64,000 bases of DNA from Bacillota bacterium (GCA_023460035.1 JAEWRN010000030.1:1-64000), one strand, 5' to 3'. Shown: positions 49,741 through 59,477, counted from the first letter of the stretch. The notes: a model not told the origin generated them from the sequence alone. Numbers and translations: made by a program.

Positions 49741-50382
49741 ATGAAAAATATTCTATGCTTTGGAGATTCTAACGTCTATGGTTATATGCCCGGCGACGGG
49801 CACCGCTACCCGCGCGACGTGCGCTGGACCGGCGCGCTGGAACAGCTGCTTGGCCCCGGTTACCATGTCATCGAAGAGGGCCTGAACGGCCGCACCACCG
49901 CGTTTGTGGACAACCTGCAGCCGTGGAGCTGCGGCCTTGGCGCGTTTGCCGCCGCGCTGCGCAGCCATGCCCCGCTAAACGCGGTGTTCATCATGCTGGG
50001 CACCAACGACACAAAGCACCGGTACGGTGTCTCCGCGGCCGAAATTGGCACCGGGCTGCACTGGTTATTGCGGGAGGGCAACAGCTTTTTTCGCGACAAC
50101 GCGCGCTGGGCGGGCGAAAAGCCGCCGTTCGTGGTCGTGAGCCCCGTGCCGATGGCGGCCACCGGCGGCGACCCGGAGTTTGATCAGGACAGTTTGGAAA
50201 AACAGGCCACCCTTGCGCCGGTGTTTGCCGCTGCCGCAAAAGAGGAAGGGGCCCTGTTTGCCGACGCCGCCGAGTGGGTGGGGCGCAGCATGATCGGCAG
50301 CGATTTTTGCCATTACACACCGCAGGGGCACCGTGCCTTTGCCACGCAGGCGGCAGCCCTGCTGCACCGGCTGCAACTGTAA
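49741..50382 (+). CDS. SGNH-fold hydrolase (arylesterase/acetylesterase-like)
   Basis: 213 residues, cytoplasmic. Catalytic Ser10 in CFGDSNVYG (block I), Gly in EEGLNGRTT (II), Asn in MLGTNDTK (III) and the Asp-x-x-His of SDFCHYTPQGH (V; D then H). The long insertion between III and V matches the TesA/arylesterase branch. Substrate likely an acyl or acetyl ester. Stands alone, with a promoter region shared with the fumarase operon. Confidence 0.9.
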   Translation: MKNILCFGDSNVYGYMPGDGHRYPRDVRWTGALEQLLGPGYHVIEEGLNGRTTAFVDNLQPWSCGLGAFAAALRSHAPLNAVFIMLGTNDTKHRYGVSAAEIGTGLHWLLREGNSFFRDNARWAGEKPPFVVVSPVPMAATGGDPEFDQDSLEKQATLAPVFAAAAKEEGALFADAAEWVGRSMIGSDFCHYTPQGHRAFATQAAALLHRLQL

Positions 50383-50447
50383 CGGCCATGCCACTGTTTG
50401 ACAAAAATGCACGCAAAAACAAGGGAAAATTTGGTAAAAAAAGAGGG

Positions 50448-50476
50448 TTGCGTTTTGTGGCCCGATACTCTACAAT
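50448..50476 (+). promoter_or_regulatory. Promoter of the riboswitch-permease transcript
   Basis: TTGCGT (50,448-50,453), 17-bp spacer, TACAAT (50,471-50,476). Confidence 0.65.
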
Positions 50477-50527
50477 TAAATTGTGAATAAAAAGTGAACT
50501 CGCAATCAGGGGTTCTTTATACGGTAA

Positions 50528-50594
50528 CCAATATAATATGGATAATATGGATCCAGAGTTTCTACCGCACCGCCGTAAATGGTGCGACTATTGG
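50528..50594 (+). promoter_or_regulatory. Purine riboswitch aptamer (guanine type)
   Basis: P1 is CCAATA (50,528-50,533) with TATTGG (50,589-50,594). Core lines TATAAT, GTTTCTACC and CCGTAAA are the invariant purine-aptamer segments; P2 is TGGAT/ATCCA and P3 GCACC/GGTGC. The specificity base in GACTAT is C (50,588), which pairs with guanine/hypoxanthine; adenine aptamers have U there. It precedes a purine permease. Confidence 0.95.
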
Positions 50595-50605
50595 AAAAGC
50601 AGGAC

Positions 50606-50630
50606 AGGGCGCACACAATGTGCCCTTTCC
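50606..50630 (+). terminator. Expression-platform terminator of the riboswitch
   Basis: GGG-CG-CACA-CAA-TGTG-CCC followed by TTTCCTTTGTTTTT, 12 nt after P1. Purine binding would favour this hairpin and stop transcription. Confidence 0.6.
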
Positions 50631-50766
50631 TTTGTTTTTGGTTTTTCCAATGCAGAAACGCTGGCGGTCGGGGGAGGTTCCCGGTCGCTTTTTCTTTTGT
50701 CTGTAAGGGGCGGGCCCCTTTGGAATAAGCATACGGCGAACGCCGAAAAATGGAGGAGTTTGTTTT

Positions 50767-52074
50767 ATGGAAAAACTGTTCAAGCTCAAAGAACATGGCA
50801 CGACCGTCAGCAAAGAAGTCGTGGGCGGCATTACCACCTTTTTTGCCATGGCCTACATCATTTTCGTCAACCCCTCACTGCTCAGCATGACGGGTATGGA
50901 CCAAAATGCCGTTCTGCTGGCCACCTGTATTTCTGCCGGTATCGGCACCCTGCTGACCGCTGTACTTGCAAACGTGCCGTTTGCACAGGCACCGGGCATG
51001 GGGCTTAACGCCTTCTTTACCTACACGGTAGTGCTGGGCATGGGCTACACCTGGCAGCAGGGCCTTGCCATCGTGTTCGTCTCCGGCCTTTTGTTCCTGC
51101 TGGTCACCATTTCGCCGCTGCGCAAAATGGTCATCGACGCCATCCCCGCACCGCTGAAAAGTGCAATCAGCGCCGGTATCGGCCTGTTTATCGCCCTCAT
51201 CGGCCTGCTGAACGTGGGCATTGTTAACGTGGGCGGCGCAGTGCCCGACATGGGCAACATCATCTCCGGCCCGGCGCTGCTGGCCCTCATCGGCCTCTTG
51301 ATCACCGGTGTGCTGATGGCGTGGAACGTCAAAGCCGCTATCCTGATCGGCATCGGCATCACCACGCTGATCGGCATCCCCATGGGCATCACCGTCATCC
51401 CCGCCAACCTGTTTGAAAACAGCTTCTCGCTGGCCCCCACCTTTATGCAGATGGACTTCAACCTGCTTTCGCTTGGCATTCTGCCGCTCGTCACCGCCAT
51501 CATCACGTTCTCCATCTGTGATATGTTCGACACCGTCGGTACGCTGATCGGTACCGCGGGCAACGCCGGCATGCTGAACGAAAAAGGCGAGCTGCCCCGC
51601 GGCGACCGCGCGCTGCTTGCCGATGCAATCGCCACCTGCGTGGGCGCCTGCTTTGGTACTTCTACCGTGACCACCTTTGTTGAATCCTCCACCGGTATCA
51701 GTGAGGGTGCGCGCACCGGCCTTTCCAGCATCGTCGTGTCGCTGTGCTTCTTCGCTTCCATCATCATTGCCCCGGTGGCAGGCATTGTGCCCGCCGCCGC
51801 CACCGCCCCGGCGCTGATCATTGTGGGCATTTTGATGCTGCGCGCAACAACCCGCATTGACTGGAGCGACTTTGAAGTTGCAATGCCCAGCTTTTTGACC
51901 ATTGCCATGATGCCGTTTGCCTACTCCATCACCGACGGTATCGGCTTTGGCTTCATCAGCTGGGTCGTCATCAAGCTGCTGCGCGGCAAGGGCAAGCAGG
52001 TGCCGGTACTGATGTACGTGCTGTCTGCGCTGTTTGTCGTGATGTACATCTTGACAGGGCTTCAGATAGGCTAA
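50767..52074 (+). CDS. NCS2-family purine permease (PbuG/AzgA-like)
   Basis: 435 residues, about 12 hydrophobic segments. KEVVGGITTFFAMAYIIFVNP, QAPGMGLNAFFTYTVV (substrate loop), SICDMFDTVGTLIGTAGNAGML and CFGTSTVTTFVESSTGISEGARTGL are hallmarks of the AzgA/PbuG branch that imports hypoxanthine, guanine or adenine by proton symport. Guanine riboswitch control indicates hypoxanthine/guanine. A terminator follows. Confidence 0.95.
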   Translation: MEKLFKLKEHGTTVSKEVVGGITTFFAMAYIIFVNPSLLSMTGMDQNAVLLATCISAGIGTLLTAVLANVPFAQAPGMGLNAFFTYTVVLGMGYTWQQGLAIVFVSGLLFLLVTISPLRKMVIDAIPAPLKSAISAGIGLFIALIGLLNVGIVNVGGAVPDMGNIISGPALLALIGLLITGVLMAWNVKAAILIGIGITTLIGIPMGITVIPANLFENSFSLAPTFMQMDFNLLSLGILPLVTAIITFSICDMFDTVGTLIGTAGNAGMLNEKGELPRGDRALLADAIATCVGACFGTSTVTTFVESSTGISEGARTGLSSIVVSLCFFASIIIAPVAGIVPAAATAPALIIVGILMLRATTRIDWSDFEVAMPSFLTIAMMPFAYSITDGIGFGFISWVVIKLLRGKGKQVPVLMYVLSALFVVMYILTGLQIG

Positions 52075-52094
52075 AACGTCCCAAAAGGGCGCTG

Positions 52095-52128
52095 GTCGGG
52101 GGCAAGGCGGCTTGCCCCCGACTTTTTT
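52095..52128 (+). terminator. Terminator of the purine permease
   Basis: GTCGGGGGCAAG-GCGG-CTTGCCCCCGAC followed by TTTTTT. Confidence 0.92.
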
Positions 52129-52265
52129 GCGATTTTTGTGAAAATCAGGCACTTGTTCACAAAAATTTAACAAAATTATCGTACTATAAAACATTGGGGT
52201 GGGCAGCCTTTGCCCGCCTGATAATGCGGTTGGCCCGCCTTGGGGCCGGGAGGGAGCAGAACCCG

Positions 52266-52826
52266 ATGATGAAGAGGCCGACGAGGCGGGAGCTTTTCAC
52301 CGTCCCGAACCTGCTGAGCTATTTTCGCCTGCTGCTGATCCCGGTATTTGTGTGGCTGTATCTGCATGCGCAGGATCTGCGCGACTTTGCGTTTGCCGCC
52401 GTAGTGATTGGCGTTTCCGGCCTGACTGACCTGTTCGACGGCAAATTAGCCCGCCGGCTGGGGCAGGTGACAGAGCTTGGCATCTTGCTGGACCCGGTTG
52501 CCGATAAGCTGACCGAAGGCGCCGTTATTTTTTGCCTTTTTACCCGGTACCGCCTTGTGGCGGTGCTGATTGCCGTTTATTTGTTAAAAGAGGGCTATAT
52601 GGCGGTGGCGGGCATTGTGATGCTGCGCCGCGGCAAAAAGCTGGGCGGCGCCATGTGGTTTGGCAAGGTGTGTACCTTTGTGTTTTACCTTGTAGTGCTG
52701 GTGCTGGTGCTGTGGGTCAACATCCCGCAGGGGCTGGCAGATTTATTGATTCTGCTGTGTACGGCAATGATGCTGTTTACCTTTGTCATGTACGCACGGG
52801 TCTATCTTCGCATGGGACGGGAGTAA
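52266..52826 (+). CDS. CDP-alcohol phosphatidyltransferase (PgsA-like)
   Basis: 186 residues, five to six hydrophobic segments. The catalytic signature DGKLARRLGQVTELGILLDPVADK fits the DGxxAR-x8-GxxxDxxxD pattern (split over 439-bp-in part of the first third). The family joins CDP-diacylglycerol to an alcohol phosphate such as glycerol phosphate; PgsA or a cardiolipin synthase of the same fold are both possible. The ATG pair at 52,266/52,269 follows GGGAGGGAG by about 11 nt. Confidence 0.87.
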   Translation: MMKRPTRRELFTVPNLLSYFRLLLIPVFVWLYLHAQDLRDFAFAAVVIGVSGLTDLFDGKLARRLGQVTELGILLDPVADKLTEGAVIFCLFTRYRLVAVLIAVYLLKEGYMAVAGIVMLRRGKKLGGAMWFGKVCTFVFYLVVLVLVLWVNIPQGLADLLILLCTAMMLFTFVMYARVYLRMGRE

Positions 52827-52897
52827 TTTCCGTAACAATATAAAAAGCGGCAACCTGGCCGCGGCAGTAAACAGGGGATCGTGAAAGGAGAAGCATC

Positions 52898-53881
52898 ATG
52901 CTGAAAAAACTGGTGGAATCGCTGAAAGCAAACCAAAAGCGTCTTGTGTATACCGAGGGTACCGACCCGCGGATTTTGGAGGCGGCAAGCCGCCTGCACA
53001 AAGAGGGGCTTTTGGTGCCCATTTTGGTGGGCGAGCCGGGTGCCGTTAAAAAAGCGGCAGCCGACGCCGGGCAGGAGATTGACGGTATTGAGATTGTGGA
53101 CCCGAACAACTACGCCGGTTTTGACGCGATGGTTGAAAAAATGACCGAGCTGCGCCGCGGCAAAATGACCGCCGAAGAGTGTGCAAAGCTGCTGCACAAG
53201 GCAAACTATTTTGGCACGATGTATGTCAAAATGGGCTATGCCGACGCGCTGCTGGGCGGTGCGACCTATTCCACTGCCGACACCGTGCGCCCCGCGCTGC
53301 AGATCATCAAGACCCGCCCGGGCAGCAAAATCGTCTCCAGCTGCTTTATCCTTGACCGTGTGGGTGCCGACGGCAAGCCCGAGCGTTATGCCATGGGCGA
53401 TTGCGCCATCAACTTAAAGCCCACCGCAGACGAGCTGGTGGAGATTGCCGCCGAGACCGCCAACACCGCCAGCTTCTTTGGCATCGAGCCCAAGGTGGCA
53501 CTGCTGTCTTACAGCACGCTGGGCTCTGGCAAGGGCGAGGACGTGGACCGTGTGCACGAAGCGGCCGAAAAGCTGAAGAGTATGGACTTTGCTTACCCGG
53601 TGGACGGCGAGATGCAGTTTGACGCCGCGTTTTCGCCGGAGGTTGCCAAAACCAAAGCGAAGGATTCGCCGGTTGCGGGCAAGGCCAATACCTTCATTTT
53701 CCCCGACATCAACGCCGGCAACATCGGCTATAAAATTGCACAGCGCCTTGGCGGGTTTGAGGCAGTCGGCCCCATCCTGCAGGGCCTTGCCGCCAACATC
53801 AACGACCTTTCGCGCGGCTGCAACGCCGAAGAAGTGTACAAGATGTCCATCATCACCGCAGGGTTGAACGCGCAGGGCTAA
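52898..53881 (+). CDS. pta: Phosphate acetyltransferase
   Basis: 327 residues, the short single-domain Pta of Gram-positives. NQKRLVYTEGTDPRILEAA at the start, YADALLGGATYSTADTVRPAL, PKVALLSYSTLGSGKGEDVD, DGEMQFDAAF and FPDINAGNIGYKIAQRLGGF. Converts acetyl-CoA and phosphate to acetyl phosphate for AckA. AAAGGAG precedes the ATG. Not adjacent to ackA here. Confidence 0.97.
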   Translation: MLKKLVESLKANQKRLVYTEGTDPRILEAASRLHKEGLLVPILVGEPGAVKKAAADAGQEIDGIEIVDPNNYAGFDAMVEKMTELRRGKMTAEECAKLLHKANYFGTMYVKMGYADALLGGATYSTADTVRPALQIIKTRPGSKIVSSCFILDRVGADGKPERYAMGDCAINLKPTADELVEIAAETANTASFFGIEPKVALLSYSTLGSGKGEDVDRVHEAAEKLKSMDFAYPVDGEMQFDAAFSPEVAKTKAKDSPVAGKANTFIFPDINAGNIGYKIAQRLGGFEAVGPILQGLAANINDLSRGCNAEEVYKMSIITAGLNAQG

Positions 53882-53928
53882 TTGCTTTGCAGCAGCCCGC
53901 TGTTTGCGGCTGGTTTTTACTAAATAAC

Positions 53929-53966
53929 AAAAGCCCCTTTGCCATGTTGGCAAAGGGGCTTTTTGC
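53929..53966. terminator. Bidirectional terminator between pta and tex
   Basis: AAAAGCCCCTTTGCCA-TGT-TGGCAAAGGGGCTTTT, perfect pairing, then TTT. Confidence 0.92.
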
Positions 53967-54004
53967 GTAATTTGCGCGCTTTTTACAGGCAAAAATTGCG
54001 GCGC

Positions 54005-56182
54005 TTATTTGTGTGCGGCGCCATTGCCGTTTGGCTGCGCCGGCTTTTTCATCGTCAGGCTGATGCGCTTTTTGCCGGTGTCCACCGACAGCACCCACAC
54101 GGTGACCACATCGCCGACCTTCAGTATTTCAGACGGGTGGCGGATGAATTTGTTGCTGATCTGGCTGACATGCACAAGGCCGTCCTGATGCACGCCAATG
54201 TCGACAAACGCGCCAAAGTCAATCACGTTGCGCACGGTGCCCGCAAGCTCCATGCCGGGCTTTAGGTCCTCCATCGACATCACGTCGGTGCGCAGCAGGG
54301 GTTTTGGCAGCTCGTCGCGCATATCCCGCCCGGGGCGGCGCAGCTCGGCGGCAATATCGGCAAGGGTGGGCAGGCCAATGCCCAGCTCTTTCGCCAGCTT
54401 TTCACGGCCATAGGCGCGAATGCGCTCTTCCAGCGCGTCCAGTGCCGCGGTGCCGATGTCGGCCGCGGTAAAGCCGCACAGGGCCAGCAGCTTTGCGGCG
54501 GCGGCATAGCTTTCAGGGTGTACGGCCGTGGCGTCCAGCGGCTCTTTGGCACCCGGCAGGCGCAAAAACCCGGCGCACTGCTCAAACGCCTTGGGGCCAA
54601 GGCGCGGTACCTTTAACAGCTCTTTGCGGCTTTTGTAGGGGCCCGCATTTTCGCGCTGGGCCACAATGTTTTTGGCAATGGCGGTGTTGATACCCGCCAC
54701 ATGCGACAGCAGCGGGGCCGATGCGGTGTTGAGGTCCACCCCCACGGTGTTCACGCAGGCTTCCACCACGCCGGCAAGGGCTTCGTCCAGCTTTGCGGGC
54801 GGCATGTCGTGCTGGTACTGCCCCACGCCGACGGCTTTGGGGTCAATTTTCACCAGCTCTGCCAGCGGGTCTTGCAGGCGGCGGGCAATGCTGACCGCAC
54901 TGCGCACATTGACATCAAAATCGGGGAATTCTTCCGCCGCCAGGGGCGATGCCGAATACACCGACGCGCCGCTTTCGCTGACGACCATGTAAGAGGCGCC
55001 GCCGCCAATTTCGTGCAGCACTTCGGCTGCAAACAGCTCGGTCTCGCGGCTGGCGGTGCCGTTGCCAATGGCAATGATCTCGACCCCGTATTTCTGAATC
55101 AACTGCTTTACCGTCGCCTTTGCCTGCTCTATTTTATTTTGGGGCGGCACCGGGTAAATGACGGCGGTCGTCAGCACCTTGCCTGTGGCGTCCACGACCG
55201 CCAGCTTGCAGCCCATGCGGTAGCCGGGGTCCATGCCAAGGGCCACCTTGCCCTTGATGGGCGGGGCCAGCAGCAGCTGGCGTAAATTTTCGCTGAACAG
55301 GTGAATCGCGCCCTCGGCGGCGCGCTCGGTCAGCCCGGCGCGCAGCTCGCGCTCCAGCGACGGGGCAATCAGCCGGGTGTAGGCATCGGCGGCGGCCTGT
55401 GCCACCAGCCGGCCATACTCGCTGTCATTTTTGACAAACGCACCGGTGACGATGTCAATGGCCTTTTCCGGCTCCACCTCAATTGAAACCTTTAACGCCT
55501 TTTCGCGCTCGCCGCGGTCCAGCGCCAGCACCTGGTGGTCGGCTATTTTGGCAAGGGCCTGCGCAAAGTCGTAATACTGCGCATAAACGCTGTCGTCTTT
55601 GATTGCGGCCTTGCTGGTCACCTTGCCGGTATGCAGCGTAAAGCCGCGCAGCAGCCCGCGCAGCCGCGCGTCGTCAGACAGGTCCTCGGCAATGATGTCC
55701 AGCGCACCCGCCAGTGCGTCCTGTGCGGTGGGCACCTCTTTTTCGGGGTTTACATAGCGTTGTGCCGCTTTTAGCGCGGGCGGCCCGCCCGCCTGTGCAA
55801 ACAGCAGCGTCGCAAGGCCCTCCAGCCCGCGCTCGCGCGCCACGCTGGCGCGGGTTTTGCGCTTGGGCTTGTAGGGGCGGTACAGGTCTTCTACCTGCGC
55901 CAGGGTAGCGGCCCCGGCAAGGGCGGCGCGCAGTTCGTCGGTCAGCTTGCCCTGCTCTTCAATCGAGCTCGACACCTCCGCCTTGCGCTTTTCCAGCCCG
56001 CGCAGGTAGGTCAGCCGCTCGTCCATGCGGCGCAGCAGCTGGTCGTCCATGCTGCCGGTCTGCTCTTTGCGGTAGCGGGCAATAAACGGGATGGTGTTGC
56101 CCTCGTCAATCAGGTCGAGAATGTTGCGCACATAGTCTTCGCGGGTTTCAAACTCGCCCGCCAGTGTTTTTACCAGATCCAT
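54005..56182 (-). CDS. tex: Tex-family S1 RNA-binding protein
   Basis: 725 residues. N-terminal Tex domain (TIPFIARYRKEQTGSMDD, LYRPYKPKRKTRA), YqgF/RNase H-like fold (LGMDPGYRMGCKLAVVD), helix-hairpin-helix (VAGINTAIAKNIV) and a C-terminal S1 domain (GMELAGTVRNVIDFGAFVDIGV, DGLVHVSQIS). Family members bind RNA/DNA and affect transcription and stress fitness. Its ATG lies 4 nt after the yfhO stop with a weak ribosome-binding site, so translational coupling is likely. Confidence 0.95.
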   Translation of the reverse strand: MDLVKTLAGEFETREDYVRNILDLIDEGNTIPFIARYRKEQTGSMDDQLLRRMDERLTYLRGLEKRKAEVSSSIEEQGKLTDELRAALAGAATLAQVEDLYRPYKPKRKTRASVARERGLEGLATLLFAQAGGPPALKAAQRYVNPEKEVPTAQDALAGALDIIAEDLSDDARLRGLLRGFTLHTGKVTSKAAIKDDSVYAQYYDFAQALAKIADHQVLALDRGEREKALKVSIEVEPEKAIDIVTGAFVKNDSEYGRLVAQAAADAYTRLIAPSLERELRAGLTERAAEGAIHLFSENLRQLLLAPPIKGKVALGMDPGYRMGCKLAVVDATGKVLTTAVIYPVPPQNKIEQAKATVKQLIQKYGVEIIAIGNGTASRETELFAAEVLHEIGGGASYMVVSESGASVYSASPLAAEEFPDFDVNVRSAVSIARRLQDPLAELVKIDPKAVGVGQYQHDMPPAKLDEALAGVVEACVNTVGVDLNTASAPLLSHVAGINTAIAKNIVAQRENAGPYKSRKELLKVPRLGPKAFEQCAGFLRLPGAKEPLDATAVHPESYAAAAKLLALCGFTAADIGTAALDALEERIRAYGREKLAKELGIGLPTLADIAAELRRPGRDMRDELPKPLLRTDVMSMEDLKPGMELAGTVRNVIDFGAFVDIGVHQDGLVHVSQISNKFIRHPSEILKVGDVVTVWVLSVDTGKKRISLTMKKPAQPNGNGAAHK

Positions 56183-56186
56183 AAGA

Positions 56187-58733
56187 TTACTCGCTTTCTG
56201 TCGGGGGATTTGCCGGCTCTTCGGCATCGGGCAAACCGCTGCCCTGCGGGGCAAGGGGCTCGCCCGGTGTTTGCGGGCCGGCATAAGGGGAGAAGCCGTC
56301 CAGCAGTGAAAGCTGTTCGCCCTGCTGGGCGTGGTACAGCGCATCGGGGTGGCCTGCCGCCACATCGGCGGGTACAAACCGGCCTTGCAGCGGGCCGTCT
56401 TTGCGCCGGCGGCGCAATGTCAGCGCCAGATACAACGCATACCCGGCAACGCCCGCCCCGGTCAGCGCCATCGAAACCGGCAGCCATTTCGGGGTCAGGG
56501 TCAGTTCAATCGTGTTGGCACCCTTTGTCGCCGGTATCGCAATCAGCCCGTCGTCCACGTTCAGCACTTCGGCGTCCTCGCCGTTCACCGTCGCGTGGAA
56601 GCCCTCGTCGTAAGGTACCGAAAAGAACACCAGGTTGTCTTTGCTCAGCGTAATGGTGGCAATAAAGCCGTCGCGCGTGTCGGTAAAGCTGTCACAGGCG
56701 TTCTGCCGCCGGTTTGCGCAGTCCGTCACATAGTCCTCAAAGCTCAAGCCGCCCAGCGCGTCGCCGGTGAGCTGTTTCAAATTCGCGCCATACTGCGCGG
56801 CCTGCTCTTCGCTTAAGCCAATGGCGCGCAGGTACACGTTCGAGCGCTTTTCTTTCGACACGGCGTTCAGCGTGTCGGGCAGCACATAGTAGTCGTAGGT
56901 AAAGCCCATCGGCACCGCGTTGTTGTTTTTAAACACCGCGTACACGCCGTCGCCGGTCAGGTAGTCAAACGTAAACCCGGTCTCGTCGCTTTGGCTGCTC
57001 AGCTCGTCCTTTCGGTCGGCGGGGGTCAGGATATAATCGACACTCAGCAGCCCGCGCAGTGCAAACACGTCAAGCTCCGGCTTAGACGAAACATCCCGCT
57101 TGACACCGACATTCGGGTAGAACTGCAAAATGCTGGGGGCCACGGTGCTGTTGAAGTTGCGGATACAGGCCTTGTCTAAAAACAGGCCTAAATTGTCATA
57201 GCACTCGTAGGTGTCAATGCGGTAAAACCGGTCGTCGGGCAGGTCAATTTTTTGAATCACGTCATAGTTTTGCAGCTTATAATTGGCGTCGCCGTCCCAC
57301 TGGGGAAACTTGCCGATGGAAAGATGAATGATGCCGGCAAACACGCCAAAGCCCAGCACGACACCCAGCATGAGCGCCGCAAACCGCCGCTTGCCGCGGT
57401 ACCAGGTGACGACAAAATAGAAAATCAGCAGCCCCAGCACGGCCAGCAGAATGCCCAGCCAAAACTGCGCGTTGTTTTCGGCAACGCCCATCTTCCAGCC
57501 GCCGTCGTCGTTTTTAGCGGGCACCAAACCAAACACGGCAAAGGCCAGTGTCAGCACCCCCACAAAGCGGATACCGCCCACAAGGTCGATGTCGGCATCC
57601 TCCAGCGCGTTGGCACTGGCAAGCGCCATCAGCAAAATGGGCATGTAATACCAGCGGGCATAATAGCTGGAGTTAAACGCGTAAAAAGACGAATTGAGGA
57701 TGGGCACGAGCGCCATTACAAGGCAGGTGATTAAAATGCGTTTGTGCGCCGCGCCTTTGCGGGCGCGCACCCAAGCCACCACCCCGGCAAGGCCCATAAC
57801 AGGCAGATAGGCCGACATGCTGGTCCATTTTACCGTCGCGTCGGTAAATACGGCGGGCAGGTACGGCGGGTCCGGGGGCATTAAAATACTGCGGAAGATG
57901 GCAAAATACTGCTGCACATTGCCATACAGCAGCATGCCGTAACCGTTGGCAAAATCATTTGTGCGCGGGTTGTTCAGCAGGCTTGCCGCCGCGGGCAGCA
58001 CCAAAAGGCAGCCCAGCAGCACACCCAGTATGACCTCCAGCGCAAGGCGCCAAAACTCGCGCAGCGAAAGCCGGTAGTCTTTTGAAAGCAGCTTGATGAA
58101 GAAGTAGAGGGCCAAAAACAGCGCTTCGCCCACAAAAAAGAAATAGTTGTTCAGCAGGTTAATGGCAATCATCAGCGGCAGCACGGCGCGCTGCTTGTCG
58201 TAAATATACGCGTCCAGCGCGGCCAGCAAAAACGGGAACAGCACCATGCAGTCGATAAAATGGTTGAAAAAGATGTTGTAAATGCCCCAGCCGGACAGCG
58301 TGTACAGCGCGCTGCCCACCAGTGCAAAGTTGACGGTTTTGGTGTAGCGGCGCATGTACAGGTACGCGCCAAGGCCGCCCACGCCGAATTTCAGGCACAA
58401 TAGCGGCACCATCATATAGGGCAAAATGCGGTTGGGCAGCAGGCAGGCCAGCCAGAAAAACGGCGAGCCCAGGTTGTAAAACGAGTAAGAGTTTAAAAAC
58501 CCGCTGCCAAGGTCGGTCGCCCAGCTAAACGAACCGCCCCCGGTGGTGACAAAGTGCTGGCAATACTGGTAAAAAGGGATCTGCTGGCTGTTAAAGTCGC
58601 CGCAGTACAAAAAGAACCCCTTATCGACGATCAAAAACGGCAAAAAAAGCACCAGTGCACTGACAAAAGAGATCCCGAAAGCCAGCAAATAGGGGCGTTT
58701 GCCCCCGGCCTGCTGCTGCAAACTGTGTTCCAA
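56187..58733 (-). CDS. YfhO-family polytopic membrane protein
   Basis: 848 residues. About twelve hydrophobic segments, beginning YLLAFGISFVSALVLFLPFL, with a large loop (about 470-735, rich in beta-type sequence such as RFYRIDTYECYDN and VYLRAIGL) before the final segment LPVSMALTGAGVAGYALYL and a cytoplasmic Pro/Glu-rich tail. GDFNSQQIPFYQYCQ after the first segment is the YfhO signature, holding the conserved Asp of GT-C-like glycosyltransferases. In B. subtilis YfhO takes part in lipoteichoic-acid glycosylation. Upstream of tex in the same transcript. Confidence 0.88.
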   Translation of the reverse strand: MEHSLQQQAGGKRPYLLAFGISFVSALVLFLPFLIVDKGFFLYCGDFNSQQIPFYQYCQHFVTTGGGSFSWATDLGSGFLNSYSFYNLGSPFFWLACLLPNRILPYMMVPLLCLKFGVGGLGAYLYMRRYTKTVNFALVGSALYTLSGWGIYNIFFNHFIDCMVLFPFLLAALDAYIYDKQRAVLPLMIAINLLNNYFFFVGEALFLALYFFIKLLSKDYRLSLREFWRLALEVILGVLLGCLLVLPAAASLLNNPRTNDFANGYGMLLYGNVQQYFAIFRSILMPPDPPYLPAVFTDATVKWTSMSAYLPVMGLAGVVAWVRARKGAAHKRILITCLVMALVPILNSSFYAFNSSYYARWYYMPILLMALASANALEDADIDLVGGIRFVGVLTLAFAVFGLVPAKNDDGGWKMGVAENNAQFWLGILLAVLGLLIFYFVVTWYRGKRRFAALMLGVVLGFGVFAGIIHLSIGKFPQWDGDANYKLQNYDVIQKIDLPDDRFYRIDTYECYDNLGLFLDKACIRNFNSTVAPSILQFYPNVGVKRDVSSKPELDVFALRGLLSVDYILTPADRKDELSSQSDETGFTFDYLTGDGVYAVFKNNNAVPMGFTYDYYVLPDTLNAVSKEKRSNVYLRAIGLSEEQAAQYGANLKQLTGDALGGLSFEDYVTDCANRRQNACDSFTDTRDGFIATITLSKDNLVFFSVPYDEGFHATVNGEDAEVLNVDDGLIAIPATKGANTIELTLTPKWLPVSMALTGAGVAGYALYLALTLRRRRKDGPLQGRFVPADVAAGHPDALYHAQQGEQLSLLDGFSPYAGPQTPGEPLAPQGSGLPDAEEPANPPTESE

Positions 58734-58768
58734 AAAACTCCCTCCCGCAAAGCGGCGGCCACACGGCG

Positions 58769-58797
58769 CTTGCGATGTGCGGTGTGGCTGCGTATAA
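58769..58797 (+). promoter_or_regulatory. Promoter of the HD nucleotidase gene
   Basis: TTGCGA (58,769-58,774), 17-bp spacer, TATAAT (58,792-58,797). Confidence 0.65.
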
Positions 58798-58861
58798 TAG
58801 GTTTAAATTCAAAAGGGGTAGCACTTTCGCCCCAAAGCAAAAGAAAAGAAGGGGAACGCCG

Positions 58862-59464
58862 ATGAAACCGTATTCGTTTTCCGCCCTGCTTTCGCGCATG
58901 AAATACATCACCCGCTGGGGGCTGATGCGCAGCACCCGGGCCGAAACTCTGGCCGAGCACAGTGCCGAAACGGCGCAGCTGGCGCACCTTTTGGCGCTGC
59001 TGGCAAACGGGCAGTTTGGCGCCGACGTGCGCCCCGATGCGGTGACGGTTGCCGCGCTGTACCACGACGCCGCCGAAATTTTGACGGGCGATTTGCCCAC
59101 CCCGGTAAAATACAGCGGCGAAGCGCTGAAAAACGCCTATAAAGCGCTGGAACAGCAGGCGAGCGCGCGCATCTGCGCGCTGGCGCCACAGCCTGTGCAG
59201 GCACCGCTGCTGGAGGCCATGACCGGCAGCGGGCTGACCGCGCGTGAAAAAAGCATCCTTAAAGCGGCCGATAAGCTGTCCGGCCTCATTAAATGTATGG
59301 AGGAAAAGCAAAGCGGCAACCTTGAATTTGAAAGCGCCGCTCGCGCCCAGCTCAAAGCGCTTGAAGAAATGCACCTGCCGGAGGCGGACTGGTTTATGCA
59401 ACAAATGCTGCCCGCTTACAAACTGACGCTGGACGAGCTGACTGCCGGCGCCCCGCAGACGTAA
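58862..59464 (+). CDS. HD-domain 5'-nucleotidase, YfbR-like
   Basis: 200 residues. Metal ligands: His in TLAEHSAETAQLAHLL, HD in ALYHDAAEILTGDLPTPVKY and a late Asp in KAADKLSGLIKCMEE. The EIxTGDxPTPxK line is specific to the YfbR deoxyribonucleoside 5'-monophosphatase group. AAGGGG lies 9 nt before the ATG. Convergent with dus. Confidence 0.92.
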   Translation: MKPYSFSALLSRMKYITRWGLMRSTRAETLAEHSAETAQLAHLLALLANGQFGADVRPDAVTVAALYHDAAEILTGDLPTPVKYSGEALKNAYKALEQQASARICALAPQPVQAPLLEAMTGSGLTAREKSILKAADKLSGLIKCMEEKQSGNLEFESAARAQLKALEEMHLPEADWFMQQMLPAYKLTLDELTAGAPQT

Positions 59465-59477
59465 GGCACCCGCCTAT

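Noticed and set aside
50875..52194. 439-codon minus-strand frame opposite the purine permease.
   Set aside because: His/Gln/Gly-rich antisense translation typical of a complement frame of a membrane protein; the plus strand has the permease motifs and riboswitch.
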